From the NCBI GenBank assembly GCA_902729315.2, contig LR746266.1, positions 5,834,259-5,898,258 of the forward strand: a stretch of DNA of 64,000 nucleotides, written 5' to 3'. The DNA is from Spirodela intermedia (Eukaryota > Streptophyta > Magnoliopsida > Alismatales > Araceae). Positions 36,601 to 50,864 of the stretch are shown here, in pieces; the first letter of the stretch is position 1, and each line of letters starts with the position of its first letter. The translations under genes were made by a program, and so were the position numbers. The notes beneath the pieces were generated by a model that saw nothing but the letters and a program-made list of their open reading frames with translations, made no database searches and had not been told where the DNA came from.

Positions 36601-39423
36601 CTGGGGAAGGACGGCAGGCCGTGGCATCTGCACACAAGTAACCCCCACCTAGGTGAAAGGGAGAAGAGCAAAGATTCCGGCTCCCTGATGTCTTCTACAT
36701 TAAATTTCTCTGGATTTGACGTACGACCTCTCTCTCTCTCTCTCCCTTCCCTGTACTCTCCCTCTCCTCTTCTCTATCTCCCAGTCTCTCTCATGCGGCC
36801 GTGCCGGAACAAGATGTCCCCACGCCTACAGTGCCGCCCTGTGTAATGTGAGCATGTGGGCTGTAATGTGAACCCACATATGTCCGTCTCCAGACTCGGG
36901 ACTCAGATTTGGACAGAGAGAGTTTCGTCTTGTAACCTATGCCCTACTGTTATTTTATGCACGTTGTTATTGACTAGTCATCTGATACCTCCAACTTTGG
37001 TCTGGAGACATCAAATCATAGAAACCCTACTCTAAAAAATGCAAAAGGTAAGATTTTGAGGTACTTAACATTCAGATAAAATGTCATGATTCATCACATT
37101 CAGATGGTACTTAACAGCGCGAACTGTCCATATTAGTAAGTAGAGTTCAATCTTGTTATTGCGTAAATTAGATGAGGGTAATCGTAACCATCCTTACTTT
37201 GTCAGGCACTTACACTAACTTATGTTCATAAGCACTTCTACACGAGAGATTGATAATCATGGCCTTAACCAATTACGGTGGTACTGAGAACGTATGACTC
37301 TTAAAATTCTGCAAGAATTGGATGTTCACATGATCAGAAGCTAACTCGTCCAAAGTGCGTTCTAAATGAATCCTAATAAAAAATTAATATATTTCTTCAT
37401 ATATAAACCAGGGATATCAATAACGTGGATTTCGTGATAGAAGCATTTCATTTATGGATCACTAAGAGATATTGGATTCATTATGTCCGCTTCATCGGAA
37501 AACCATGGTACACGTTCAACTATATTGCAAATCGTAATATTTAGATATGCCATCACCCATGAAAATAAAAAATAGAAATAACCCAAGTATATGGGAGTTC
37601 CAGTACAAGTTTAGCTCATCATCTCCCATCGCGCTTTCTTTTCCTTTGTCTATCACTCTTATCTGATCCCTGTTTTTACCTTTTTTTTCTTATAATTTCG
37701 GATTTGGTGCTCCTCCATCATCGATGGCAATTAACGTCCAACAAATTTTGGTTTTAAATTTTGGGCTCGTATATATTGTTGTGTTTTTTTCCTTCTTATC
37801 TGATTTTTTTTCTGATTTATATTCGAATTATCAAACTAGTTAGGTGGTAATTGAAAACAGTTACTCGACCCTTGTTAGGGAAGTTTCAGCTGACCAGTCG
37901 TCCTCGTTTGAGAAGACCCCTCTAATGAGATGCAAGAGACGAATTCACCAACCTTCACACCGTGAAACCCATCATTCGATCAGTCGCCCGCATGTATGGT
38001 GAAGGTTTAACTGCCGCCCAAGCTTCTTCTTGGACGAGTTTTAGAGCATATCTAACTGACCAGTGAGCAGCGTATCTAATGGCGTCGTCTCTAGGTCGTC
38101 CCTCTATTCCCCGATGCCCAACTAGTCAATCTAGTGGAAGGCATCTAGAGAGGATGTCCTCCACAAGAAGGTATCTTCAAGGTCGTTAGAGGGAGCTCCC
38201 CAGGTGCCTCCTGTACCTTCTAGGTTTATGGTGCCAATGGAGGACAGGTACTAAGGAATGGCGGCTTCCTCATACTCGTCAAGAATGGCAGCTTCGTCAT
38301 AACTCACTACTGATTGATTTGATCGTGTCATTATTTCTCCATCCGTTCCAGTGATATACCTACTGATTTGTTTCAAGGCAGATCTTTTGGTGCGTCAGAT
38401 ACAATTCCCCCAGGACGTAATCAAGCCTTCGGGCGGGACCCAAAGAAGGCAGAAAGGATCACGGTGAGAAACAAGGTTGAATCAGGGTTTCAAATTAATC
38501 TACAGATGGACCGACCTGTAGGACTTCCCTTTGGCGTCGAGACATGGCCGATCTACCCCCCCTCTCGCTCAATCGAAGCCGGCCAGTCTAACCTCCGTCA
38601 TTCCTGGAAGTCAGACCGCCTGAATTGCGGTCCTTAACGTCTCCTCCAGGTTCCCACGGATGACGGTCCTACCATTTCCTACATCCCCGCTGCCATACGA
38701 ACAGTTTTTAAACAGGCAAACGACTATTCAGCAATTCAGAGAAGGAGACGTCGGGTGCCTGGGCACCTTGCCACTTGCTCTCGTTCCCTGGTACACGTAC
38801 GGACGCGAACAGTCGGGGGGGGATATTAAAACTGAGGACGATATCCTAATCGAGTCCCGGTTTGTGCCGCAACTTGACCACTGTTTCTCACGTACGAGAG
38901 GCTACCCTTAGCAAGCTTTGATGAAGAACCAGACGAAGATACCTAGATTCATTTACTCCCGATTCAAGGGTTAAAGTTGGCGGAATCTGGGCGATGAAGA
39001 AAATCAAGGTCAACGTGCATCGGTTGGATTCGTTCTTGTGGATGATATGGGCTCTTCTCCCTTGAGACGATCTTCCTGCATTATCTCATCTCAGCGAGGC
39101 AAACAGCCATCCAGCCTCGGACGGGGAAGATGATCTCCCTGTCTTGATCTAGTTTGATCCAGACCACTCAGAGGGGTTTCTAGAACCTTTTTATGTAACG
39201 TGTGTGAGGAGATGTATTTTTTACTCTCTCTAGAAACCCCCAAAAGATTGCGATAAAAATACGGTAGATTCGTGGCATCGCGCGGAGGGTTTCCAGATAC
39301 CCTTTCTTTACAATTAAGGAACAACCCATTTGGTGCATTATTTTTATCTACACGCTGGAGAGAAATTTCCCATAACATATCGTTGATGTGATCTCTCATC
39401 CTTGCGGAGGCGCATGCAATTGT

Positions 39424-39822
<399 letters not shown>

Positions 39823-42591
39823 GTTCATGTATGTCTAGATAATATCTCAATGATAGCGCGGAGAAAATTGGCGTATGTTATAAGATCTAGTACTACCTAC
39901 TGTACTTAAAACGAAAGGTCCCCTCACCTAACAAGGCGGCCAATTTTTTTTCTAATTCCCGCGCTATTTCTCACGCGGACGATGGGATCTTGACTAACTT
40001 CAGAGGGGGGGAAGATCACATAGCCGATAATTTATTGAATGATTTAGGTTACCCAATCATGTGCACGATCCCAGAAATAGTTTCGATTGGGTACATTCTA
40101 TCTCTGACCTGCATGTTCGATGAGAATGGATCTTCTACAACGCTGAAAAGTCTTCGACGCCCCCCCCGCAGCCTGTGCACGGCCCGGCCGGGAGATTGTA
40201 ACAGGAATCCATAGCGATAATAAGTTTCAGCTGCCTCTCTCCGCCCTGGCCAGCTCGGGTCATCGAGTGAGGGAACATACGGACCACTGAGCGAAGACTG
40301 GTGTTCCACCGTACGGTGGGATTACTTCGATTATCAGAAGGATAGATATTTTAGGAATCATATGCCCATCTGATCTAGCTTTTCTTCATTAGAACCTAGT
40401 TGTTATTCATTTTCTTATTTAATTAATGAACGATATATTCAATTAATCATGGGCAAATGAAAAAATGGGAGTTAGTTTGTTTATTCTGCTTCTTCTTTCT
40501 CTGCTTATCTCCACCGGCAGGAAAGAAAAGAACAGTCGAACCGTCGATGGGAAGGCGTGTATGGGCTGTATGGGTGTCTGGAGAGCAGAATTTTTGAACG
40601 CCGCCATTGCCGGCTCACGCTAAGAAGCCTATGAGCTACCTATGTGTAGCACATGAGATCCCATCTTCCACTCTACGTGAACCGTACTCCAATTCACCAG
40701 CCTGGCTTGTTGGAAACCAAGCATTTGGGATATTTTCCAGTATTAATGGGCAGTTGTTCTTCGAGCGTCAGCGGGGAGCCACCGACATTCTTTTCGGCAT
40801 TTGATTCGGAGAAGCTTTTTCATAGGTAGAGACCCCAACTGTGTTCAGGCTGTCAATTATACGATTATTAAAATTAATTATGCACTAATTCTGCATCTTT
40901 TTCGCCTCTAAATAATAATAAAAACGGAAGTTTGAAACCCATCAAATGCATTCCCACGGCGTATCGTTATCATTAGACCACCCGTAGACTCTCCCTTGCG
41001 TCGCCCACCACTAAAACGAGGAGCAAGTTCTCCAAACATCCGAGAACGAATTCGACGGCGTCTTTGAGAAGAACGTTAACCGGAAACCGTGAGATTCGTA
41101 GGACAGTTGTCCTCCAGGAGGAGCTCCATGAAGCTGGGTTCAGACGTTGGAAGCTTTCCACGCATAATATAACGGTGAACAGAGACCGGGAAGCGCAGCC
41201 GACAAGCTGGCCCCGTCCTGCTTGGATGGGCATCAAATTCCAACAATCTCCTATCCGTTCTTCAGGTGATTGAACTCTCAGAATCCTGACGTGGAGTAAA
41301 AGCTTCGCACTTCATAAAGCTTTCCATTTTAGCCATCGCGTTGTTCAATCTGTCGTTTGACGGGAGACCCGTTTATATCCGCCGCCGATGTGTCGATCTC
41401 GGCCATAACTGGCGTGAATCCCTAACTTGATACCCGCTGAAAGCCTCCCTCCTCACCGCCACCTTCTGTTCCCTCTTGAACCCTACTGTGGGAGACTTAT
41501 TGAGGTCCCCACCGTCGATTGACTGTGAGAGGCCGGCATCCAGAAGTTAAAGCCTGGTGGGACGCGTGAGAATGAGTTCCTCCCGGCTATGAGGTGTACA
41601 GGTTGCAGCGATCTGACAGCAGAGGCTTCGTCATGGGGGGGCAGACACTTACTACGGCAACGTGACGGATGTCCTACGCCGTCCCTGTGCCGACCCCGGC
41701 GCCTGTTCCGGCAAGGCGAAGAGCTTCGCCCCATGGCCAGGCTCATTAATGAAGCCCAACGACCGCCGCCGCCCCCTCTTCCACGGCTCGCTCGCCAGAC
41801 TGATGAGCGACCTCAGAGCCTCTTAATGGGGCAACTACTAGCTGGTCTGCAGTCCCAGAGAATCAACATGGTTGTCAGCGTCGCGCCCCGCGGCGGCCAC
41901 GTGAATCCAGACAGAGACGGACGTGTGGCAGACGACTGTCCATTGCTTACGCATCCCCCATGGATCGAAGTCAACACCGAGAATTGCTGTTTTATTTCGG
42001 TCTGTAGCTGGTAAGAGAACCCCCACATTGGTTGACGACGGGAGAGCGAGGTACCTTCCCGAGCATTAGTCCTTACCAGGGCTTTTGCTGTCGTCGTCAT
42101 ACGGACATCAGATGCCGGCTCCGGCGAGGAAGATGACCTTGGCGAGGGGTTAGATTCCTATGCCATGTCGACTCCGTAGGGGAGAGAGAGAGAAGAGAGA
42201 GAGTAGCCGCCGTCCAGGGTCATTAATCCGGTCAGAGTACGGCGAAATGGGAGGGGAAAGTAAAGGGGAAGTTGCACTGTCATCCCTCCTTCAGGCTTCT
42301 GATTCATACGGTACATAAAAAACGACAGGCGGGCGGCGGGGAAGGGGGGGGCCAAGGAGATGGGAAGGATGGCGTTGACGCTTCCTCGTACGCACTTGAT
42401 GTGAGGCGTAGCCGCAGAAACTGCCTTTTCATCGCTGCGCAGCTACAGTACTTGGTCTCAACCAGAGTATGATAAAAAATCTTTCAATAAAGTCGGTGGG
42501 CAGGGAGACCGGATTATGTGATTGTGAAGGAAATCTGGTGCCCGACTCACCGTCCTTGTTCGTATCGCAGGCATACGCGTGGACTTCAGAG

Positions 42592-42592
42592 C

Positions 42593-42647
<55 letters not shown>

Positions 42648-42648
42648 A
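42592..42648. repeat. (CT)n microsatellite ending in (CA)n
   Basis: CT tract with one TTT interruption, passing into CACACACA. Confidence 0.9.
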
Positions 42649-42782
42649 CACACACAGAGGAACAAACGTGTGGAACCAGAATGGATGCTCGAATGAAATC
42701 GGAGAAACTAGAGAGAGGTGTCGTGGGCATGACTCCAAAGTTTCAGATCAACAGCTCTCGAAAGCCTTTGGGGGAGTCTGAG

Positions 42783-42787
<5 letters not shown>

Positions 42788-42852
<65 letters not shown>

Positions 42853-42858
42853 TCTCTG
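42788..42858. repeat. (CT)n microsatellite
   Basis: About 35 CT units with one CTAT interruption, 140 bp from the previous tract. Confidence 0.9.
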
Positions 42859-44642
42859 TGCAGCCGAGCCACAAAGAGTTTTCTAGCGCAGAGGGCGCTT
42901 GGTGTGACATAATTAAAACCTGCCGGGCCAGGCCAAGCTTCTATAATTGTCGATATCCATTATTATTATAATAATAATTATTATAATGCATGAAATATCT
43001 GGCTAGCGTCATGGAAAGAAGAGACCGCTACGATGAGAACGGTGACGGCTAGGGGAGGAAGAAGGCGACATCCCGCGTGGCCCTTCTGCTTGTTCCCCTC
43101 CACGCGAGGCTTCCCCCTTCCCTACCTCCCCTTCCCCCCACTTGATTATCCCATCATTATCGACGTAATTATTGTTATTATTGAGCGATAAGGCAGCCTC
43201 ATCAAGCGCCATGCAAGCCCACGGCCCCATCCCCCGCCCCGTGCCGGCGCAAGGCTGCCTTCATTCACCCCCCTGCCCCACCCCAGGCACCACCTCCTCC
43301 CCCACCCAGTTGACTATTCAACGAACTAGAGAGAGAGCGACATTAATAGGTTGGCGGGTGGTCCCGGAGGCCAGTGGGAGGAGGGTCCACGCCTACCGTG
43401 GAGAAACGGGAAGCGGCCCCCGCGAGGCCCCCCGTGTTGAAAGAAAGGAGACGGCCGCGGGGTGGGATCCTCACGGCGGCGCCGTCGCTTTCCGCCGTCT
43501 ATCCCGACAGCGACGTCGCACCCCCTCTCCGCCGTTATCGCCGTCCGCCGCCGTCACCGGCACCCATAAAATATAATCCCCCCTCGCCGTCGCCATCGCC
43601 GGCGGCTTCGTCATCCTCCAAGGTTCTTACCGCGCCGGAGGGAGAAAAGTCAATCAAGAGAGAGAGAGAGGTTCACGTGACATCATCGGGCAAAGCGGAT
43701 TGGGCTGTCAGCCATCAGACCAGTTCGCTGTTGAGATCTCCCCCCCCTCCCCCCACAGAGAGAGGATGAGTAGTAGTAGTAGTAATAGTAGTAGTTAAGT
43801 CGTTCTAAAGCCGCGCCCGTGTGAACGCGGCTCGCACGCGCAGCGACGGTTGCATGTTCTTTTCCCTCGATCTCACGTGCCCAACGGTCTCGAGCCGCAC
43901 GTGCCGGGGAGCTGGTGGGGGGTCCAAATCAGACGGGGGGATCAATCGGGTGATTGATCGGAGGGCCGGCCCGGTTCGGCCGACAAAATCGAAAGGCCGG
44001 GCCCTTTATCGTGTTCCGCGGGACCACGGGACCCTCCCGTCGGATGGTTGGATCCCAGCCGAGGGTCAGCCGATGGACGGCGATGGGAGGCCTCTTTTGA
44101 GTAGCGGCTTTAATGAGCCCGCAACCTTATCTCCAACTTTAAGGTGTGTCCTGCCGGGGGAATATGGGGTGCAATGACCTCTGTGCCCCTCGCCGGAGCC
44201 TTCGTCTTCCTCCTCCCGGCGGATGGTCGCCCTAGCCGGGGAGAACGAGTGGCCGGCGAGTTACGTGGAATGGCGGGAGTACCCTCCCCGGCATCTCGCG
44301 GCGGGGTCCTCCCACCTGAGATTTTCGTAGCGGCTGACGGGTGAAGCCGCGTATTTGGTGTGAAATCTGGGGGAAAAGGGAAAGGAGGGGAGGTCAAGGT
44401 CACGCCTTTATTTTTTATTTTATTTTGGCCTTGCCCACGTCGCAAACGGGATTAAATGTTGTTTAAACATGCAGAAATTGGGAAAATATAAGGTCGTAGG
44501 GAAGGGGGACGGGGCTTGCGAAGAACAGCGACCTCTTCTCTGGTTGTCCCTCTGAAACCAGTCTCCTCCATTTTTTTTCCTTCCCCTTGTCATCCTTCCT
44601 CTCAGAAGGCGATTGCGAGAGGGGAACAAGGAGAGCGTGGGG

Positions 44643-44818
<176 letters not shown>

Positions 44819-45128
44819 AGGGAGGGGTCGGGGGACAGGAGGGACAGATAAGGAGGAGCAAGCGGAGAAGCTTTCAATTCTAGTGCCAGACAACGATGTC
44901 TCAGAGCTCAGACTATTAGGTATACCACTGGAGCAAAAAAGCCCAAGGGCGGGGGGCGAGGGGGAGATCAGAGCTCAGAACACTGCAGTCTTCTCCCTGC
45001 TCCCCATCCCGGCGCTCTTGTCCTTCTCTTTTCTTTCGTTTTTATTCTCAAAGAGCTCGAATGGGATTTCTCTATTCCGATCGGCGGATGACTGTCGCGT
45101 GCAGCACCGCTGGGATCCGGCGGTCACG

Positions 45129-45158
45129 ATGAAGGAGAAGCCGTCGGCATGGGAATAG
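45129..45158 (+). promoter_or_regulatory. Upstream ORF overlapping the BELL start codon
   Basis: ATG at 45129 opens MKEKPSAWE and stops at TAG 45156-45158. The main ATG (45149) lies inside it in another frame, within GGCATGGGA, so ribosomes that translate this small frame pass the main start. Whether it is in the mRNA depends on the transcription start, which is not known. Confidence 0.5.
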
Positions 45159-46343
45159 CAGCGCCTCCACCATCGCAGCCTCTCCTTCCCCATCTCCTAG
45201 TCAACAACAAGCCGCCCTCGAGACCCCTCGCCGGGTCAAACCCAGCGTCTTCTTCTATGTCCCAAGGCTTCCACCAGAGCATCTTCAGCTTCTCCGATGG
45301 CTTCGATAGGACAGCTCACGCCGCTGCCACGCGGCAGCAGCAGCAGCAGCAACAGCACATCGCGCAGCAAAGTCGGAGGGACAAGCTGAGGGTGCAAGGC
45401 TTCGACCCATCTGGAGCTCCGCTGCTTTCGCTTGATGACATACCGGAGCCCATCTACGAGCCCGCCGGCGGTGGCAACATGCTTTCAGACATGTTCAATT
45501 TCTCCGCCGCCGCGGGGCAGTCCTCCACCGACCTTCTCGCGAGCCAAATCGCACCGAATTTCCGTCCCCAGAGGCCGCCTGCGGCTGGCTTCTCCGGGGA
45601 CTGGTATGGCGGCGGCAACAGTAGGGAAGGTTTGGCGATGGGCGGTGGCCTCGCCTCCTCAGTGGACATACCCAAGCCCCAGGTCGGTGACCCACCGCGC
45701 CATCACCAGCTCTCCGGGATGAATGCAGACTCAGCTGCGGCGATGCATATGTTCCTGATGAACCCTCTTCAGCAGCAGCAGAGGTCAGCTTCTCCTCCCT
45801 CGCCAGACCCCAGCGCCTTCCAGACGCAATCCTTTGGCAACAGTTCCTTCGGAGGGGGGATGGTGGAGGGCCAAGGTCTCTCGCTGTCTCTCAGCTCATC
45901 TCTCCAGCAGCTGGAAATGGCGCGGGCCGAGGAATTGAGGTATTACGGAGGCCAGCAACAGCAACAGCCGAGGCAATTGCATTTTCAGGGTCAGCCTGGT
46001 CAACTGGGCTTCAGTCAGCATGTGCAGCATGTCGGCTTCGGGAGCTCTGCAGGCGTGGCGAACATGCTGAGAAACTCCAAGTATACCCGGGCAGCACAGG
46101 ACCTGCTGGAGGAGTTCTGCGGGATGGCGAGGGGCCAGCTAAAGGGGTCAAGGAAAGGACGGCACAATGGATCTGCCGCCAATCGGAACCCTAGTTCCGC
46201 CGGTGGTAGCGCCTCTACCTCCAGTGCCGCCGCTGGGAGCTCTTCCTCCATCAAGGAGCCCCCCCCTCTCTCGCCTGCGGATAGGTTCGAGCACCAACGG
46301 AGGAAGGCCAAGCTCTTGTCCATGCTTGACGAGGCATGTACCC

Positions 46344-46438
<95 letters not shown>

Positions 46439-48950
46439 CTCTCTCCTCGCTCTCTCCCTCTCTATCATCTATCTATCTCTCTAGACCACTTCTCACCCGC
46501 TTTTTTTAATTTTTACCACCTCCATCTCCACTCACTTTTAAACACTTAGCTCAGCTCTCCTCTCCTTTCCCGCTACAAGTCTCTCCATCTGTATCGCCCC
46601 TCTCCTCCGTGGAGAGCTTCCAACTGTCACAGTTCTCCCTTATCCTTCAAGGAAGACGAGGGAGCCGGAAGTGAGCTTCCAAACCACCTCGGTCGACCAT
46701 CCCATGATTTTTCTTTAGAATGCCTCTTAGATTACAGTTTCCATCCCACCGTCGGTACCTCGAGCTTTTCCCTCGCACAACACTTTCCGTATACTACGCC
46801 CGCCCAGAACGCTGGGATTTCCCTACCCACGCACCTCAGGCTCCTGGAAGAAGGCCAGCTTCAGAGATCCCATGCCTAGATTAGATCGAATTACCCATCA
46901 TCGAAAACCTGCAGAGTAAGCCATTAGGGAGCAACTCGAGTTGACTTATTAAGGGGAATTCACGTTGACTTTCTGCACTCAGCTGCATGCTCATCTTACG
47001 CTCGCAATTTTCGACAACCAAGTTGTAGATATCAGGATACTCTTCCAGGCATTCACTCTATTACCGAGAAAACCGTTTGACCTATGCATTCATTGCTCTC
47101 TCTCTCTCGGTTTCTACTACGATAATCAAGTTGAAAACGTACGCGTAGAAAGAATCATTCCTTCTCCACTACGTGATACTTCCTTTCCGTATGTGGGAAC
47201 TCAGCCAACGGAATCAGAGTCACTGAATATCCCGCAAGTAGGCTCATGATCACACGGCCGACTTTATTGGCATTCCATGAAGTGAAGCTCAAGTGCATCG
47301 GTAGAGCACTTCCCTTTCGTATCTTCCCGTCCATTATTGAAGGAACCATATAATTGGATGGAACAAGTATGGTACTCGTGGGTTATGAGGGGCGGCCTCA
47401 AACCCTTCTTATCTCTTCTCTTTCGGCGATATTTCTCCTCTTTGTTTACTCTATTTTTCGCTTATATTTACAGGTCGAGAGAAGGTACAACCACTACTGC
47501 GAACAGATGCAGGTGGTGGTGAACTCGTTCGACACGGTGATGGGCGCGGGCGCAGCCACCCCCTACACAGCTCTGGCTCAGAAGGCCATGTCCCGGCACT
47601 TCCGGTGCCTCAAGGACGCCATAGCCGCGCAGCTTAAGCACACTTGCGATCTCCTCGGAGAGAAGGACGGGGCAGGCTCCACAGGCATCACGAAGGGGGA
47701 GACCCCCAGGCTGCGGCTTCTTGAGCAAAGCCTACGTCAGCAGAGGGCCTTCCACCAGATAGGGATGATGGAGCAAGAAGCCTGGAGGCCTCAGAGGGGC
47801 TTGCCTGAACGATCCGTGAACATATTAAGGGGATGGCTTTTTGAGCACTTCCTCCACCCGTACGTATTATCTCTTCCTTATGAATAACGCCTCTTTCTTC
47901 CTCTTCTGGTTCTTCTTCATCCTCCTGGTTTGCTTCGTCGTCTTATGATTGTTATATTGCATTAGTCATCTTCTCCTTTGATGCATCTGCTCGTGCATCT
48001 ATCATAAATGTCTGGCCGAGGAAACTTCATAATCTACATCTCCTCTTCATTAAAGACCATGGCCGTAGCTTGAGATCGTTAAGCGCACGAGACCACAACC
48101 ACCTCCTCCTCACCTAGACACAGCTGAACCACCAATGCATCCATAATCTCACACACCCCAGTGGCCGCGAGACCCTGTCATCTTCTTCCTCTACGCTCCG
48201 CTCGCTATCAATGTCAATACGAACAATGATTAGGGACTTCAACAAATTTAACCCGACTTTCACCCTCCTATTCCCTGCCATCATCCCCGAGGGGGAGTGG
48301 TGCAGCTGCTGCAGTCGTCGGGCCTTGTCTTTGCAACAAAAAGCCTGGGCAAAGGTACCCCTTCAGTCTTGGTGATCTCTTTCTTCACAGACGGAGTGAC
48401 AAACAGTATCACTGTCCGGAGCCCTTCCCGTTTGTCGCACCATGAGAAGACTTTATCCCCTTTTCCTTTTCTTTTTCTTTGGGGAGAGGGGGGACTCTCG
48501 TCTCAGCGTGGTCGGTCAGAGGTCTTGACTTCGTCTTCCACTCTTTTCCTTTCCTTCTCAGGTACCCAAGCGACGCAGATAAGCATTTGCTGGCCAGGCA
48601 GACGGGATTATCGCGAAATCAGGTTCGTCCGCCCTTCCCTCCTCCCCCCCTCCCGCGTCAACTTACCCTACTAGTGATGAATTCTCAGCTCTTTGATTCT
48701 CAACAAGGATGCGAAGTCGTAGGTAGGAGTATGTCCCCAGTTCAACGAGTATTGTTGATAACCTGACACCTCCCGGGCACAAAGCTGCTATCTTTTATAT
48801 TTCTCTTTCTCGGTTTCGGCCCGATCGTCGATTGGTCGGACGCGATCCCCGAAAGTAGGCAGGGAAAAATTAGTAGATCATCTGATGCTCATGGGTAAGT
48901 ATGCTACTTAAATGGGGGTCAAGTCATTCGGAAAGCTGCCCATAGTGAGT

Positions 48951-49009
<59 letters not shown>

Positions 49010-50069
49010 TTCATCCGTCGAATGACGAGTGACGGCCAAAGGGAACTATTGGAGCAAGAAAGAACCAGAAGAATTCTCAGTTTTTCACTCATCTTTCGTC
49101 TCCTGCAGAATTCAAACAGCCGTCCTGTCTCCTTCCAGTTGAGGTCAAGTAAAAAAACAAAAAAACTGCAGACAGTCGTCTGTCGATTTCCTCTTCCCTC
49201 TGCATGCTCTCCCCAGCTTCCGCTAATACCAGCCCGTGGTCCAGCATGTTAGCAGTGATCTGATAAGACGAAACCGATAAGAAAAAAGAATAGTTGTTGC
49301 ATAGATTTCTTCTGAAATAAGACCAACGGGGAGGGGAGGGGAGGGGAGTGGAATGGAGTGAGCAGGTTTCTTCTCAGACTCCCCTCTTCCACTGCATGTA
49401 GATAAGAATGTAGGAAGGCGAGAGCCGCAGAGCCACAGGCTTCATTTACTTCTGACCAGATCTGTGGTTGTCATCGCCGTTTAAGTGATTCGGATGGGAT
49501 TCGACCCAGCCCTGCCGGGCTGCGACAGCCCTAGATGTGTCATGTCGGTTTTCAATATGCTTGGATAACATGCGTTGCAGGTATCGAATTGGTTCATTAA
49601 TGCGAGGGTTCGGCTGTGGAAGCCCATGGTGGAGGAGATGTACCAGCAGGAATCGAAGGATCTTACGGACGACGGTGAAAGGGAGGAAGGGAGATCGGAG
49701 TCGCCGAAGCAGCAGCAGCAGCACCAAGAGCAACAGAAGAACCAACCGCCGCCGCTAGAGCCGCAAATCGGTGCAAACGACGGCGACCCTTCTCAGCCGC
49801 ACTTCGCGGCGTCTGAAGGCCTGACGGGCCACCCGCTGGGCCGTCCCACCGGTGGCGCCGGTGACGTCGCCTCCCTGGTCGGCATGGACGTGCTGCCGAT
49901 GGGCGATCTGGGCCCCACCGACGACATCCGCGCCGCCATCGCGGGCTCGGCGGCGGCACGCAGGAGGTACGGGGCCTCCGGCGACGTCTCTCTCACCCTC
50001 GGCCTCCGGCACGCAGGCAACATGCCGGAGGGCGGCCGATTCTCCATTAGAGACTTTGGAGACAGTTAG
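45149..50069 (+). CDS. BEL1-like homeodomain transcription factor, SAWTOOTH (BLH2/BLH4) type
   Basis: Exons 45149-46333, 47474-47859, 48562-48622 and 49581-50069 join in phase to 706 residues. Parts in order: MGIAAPPP start and [16 protein letters not shown]; Gln-rich tracts; [13 protein letters not shown]-terminal ZIBEL-like [13 protein letters not shown] near 242-254; SKY box ([16 protein letters not shown], near 308-323); BELL domain ([20 protein letters not shown] through [20 protein letters not shown]); TALE homeodomain with the three-residue insertion (PYPSDADKH, then [13 protein letters not shown] at 545-557); and the C-terminal [20 protein letters not shown] proteins pair with KNOX proteins in the nucleus; SAWTOOTH members repress KNOX genes in leaves. 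The upstream ATG is preferred because SAWTOOTH proteins also begin MG-; the next in-frame ATG (45257, MSQGFHQ) is an alternative. Intron 1 uses a GC donor. Confidence 0.94.
46349..46434. repeat. (CT)n microsatellite at the start of BELL intron 1
   Basis: About 43 CT units beginning 15 bases after the exon 1 end. Read through, it would add a long Ser-Leu tail. Confidence 0.95.
48952..49007. repeat. (GA)n microsatellite in BELL intron 3
   Basis: About 25 GA units following GTGAGTGAGTGA. Confidence 0.9.
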
Positions 50070-50864
50070 CGCTCAGGCACAGAGACACGACGAGGGAGCC
50101 GGAGAGATCCTCCTGCTTCCTCCTCCCCCCTCCCCTTCCCCCCAGTCACCTACCATTTGATCTTCCCTACTCGAGGTCCATAAATACATAAAGATGACAT
50201 AGAATTGTATAACAGATTGTTGGGCGGGCCTCCTCTTCATCATTCTTCTCATTTTCTGTAAATCTAAGAACACGTACATACTGATGACCTCAGCAGCTCT
50301 CGTCCAAGGTTGTCCTGCTGGGGTCCAATTGAAGGATGTAAGATTAGCCGTGATAGATCTCCTGTTCTTCGCTGTCGTTCCCTGTGATCATTTTCCCGCC
50401 GAGAACGAAGAGAGCCCGATTCATCCGTTCTCAACCAGGGTCTCGTCCCGCGAGCAAAAACTGAGAGCCACCCTCTGGATTAACATGCCAAGATTCATAT
50501 CCAGAGCTCTCATGAAAAACGGGAGCTTTCATGGAACACGAAGCTGTATTCGTGTAGACCGAATTCAGGCGTTTGATTCCCCAAACAAAACCATGCACAC
50601 AGCCGAGAGAAAATAGTTGACCGTAAACGAAGGAATGAGTTTTTTTGGTACGGACGTAGCAGGCAGACTTGGGCCAAGCCTCGAATTGGTAGTCAACCTT
50701 CACCTTCGACGACCAACCAGAGCGTCGCAATAAGTTTTGGTCTTCTGATATCGCCCCAGAAGGTCATATCAGGAGGGAAGAGAGACGACTACAGCAGTGT
50801 ACATACAAAGTGATGACAAGAAGATCAGGGCTCTCACATAAATGCAGCAGACCTAGCAGCTCCC
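50070..50864. other. Convergent 3' ends of the BELL and BTB genes
   Basis: The two genes point at each other across about 800 bp. No further gene is seen; the region must hold both 3' UTRs. Confidence 0.6.

Noticed and set aside
38368-38911. Two adjacent frames (89 and 83 codons) suspected to be a broken transposon or viral gene
   Set aside because: Different phases and no gag, protease, polymerase or capsid motif found; cannot be supported.
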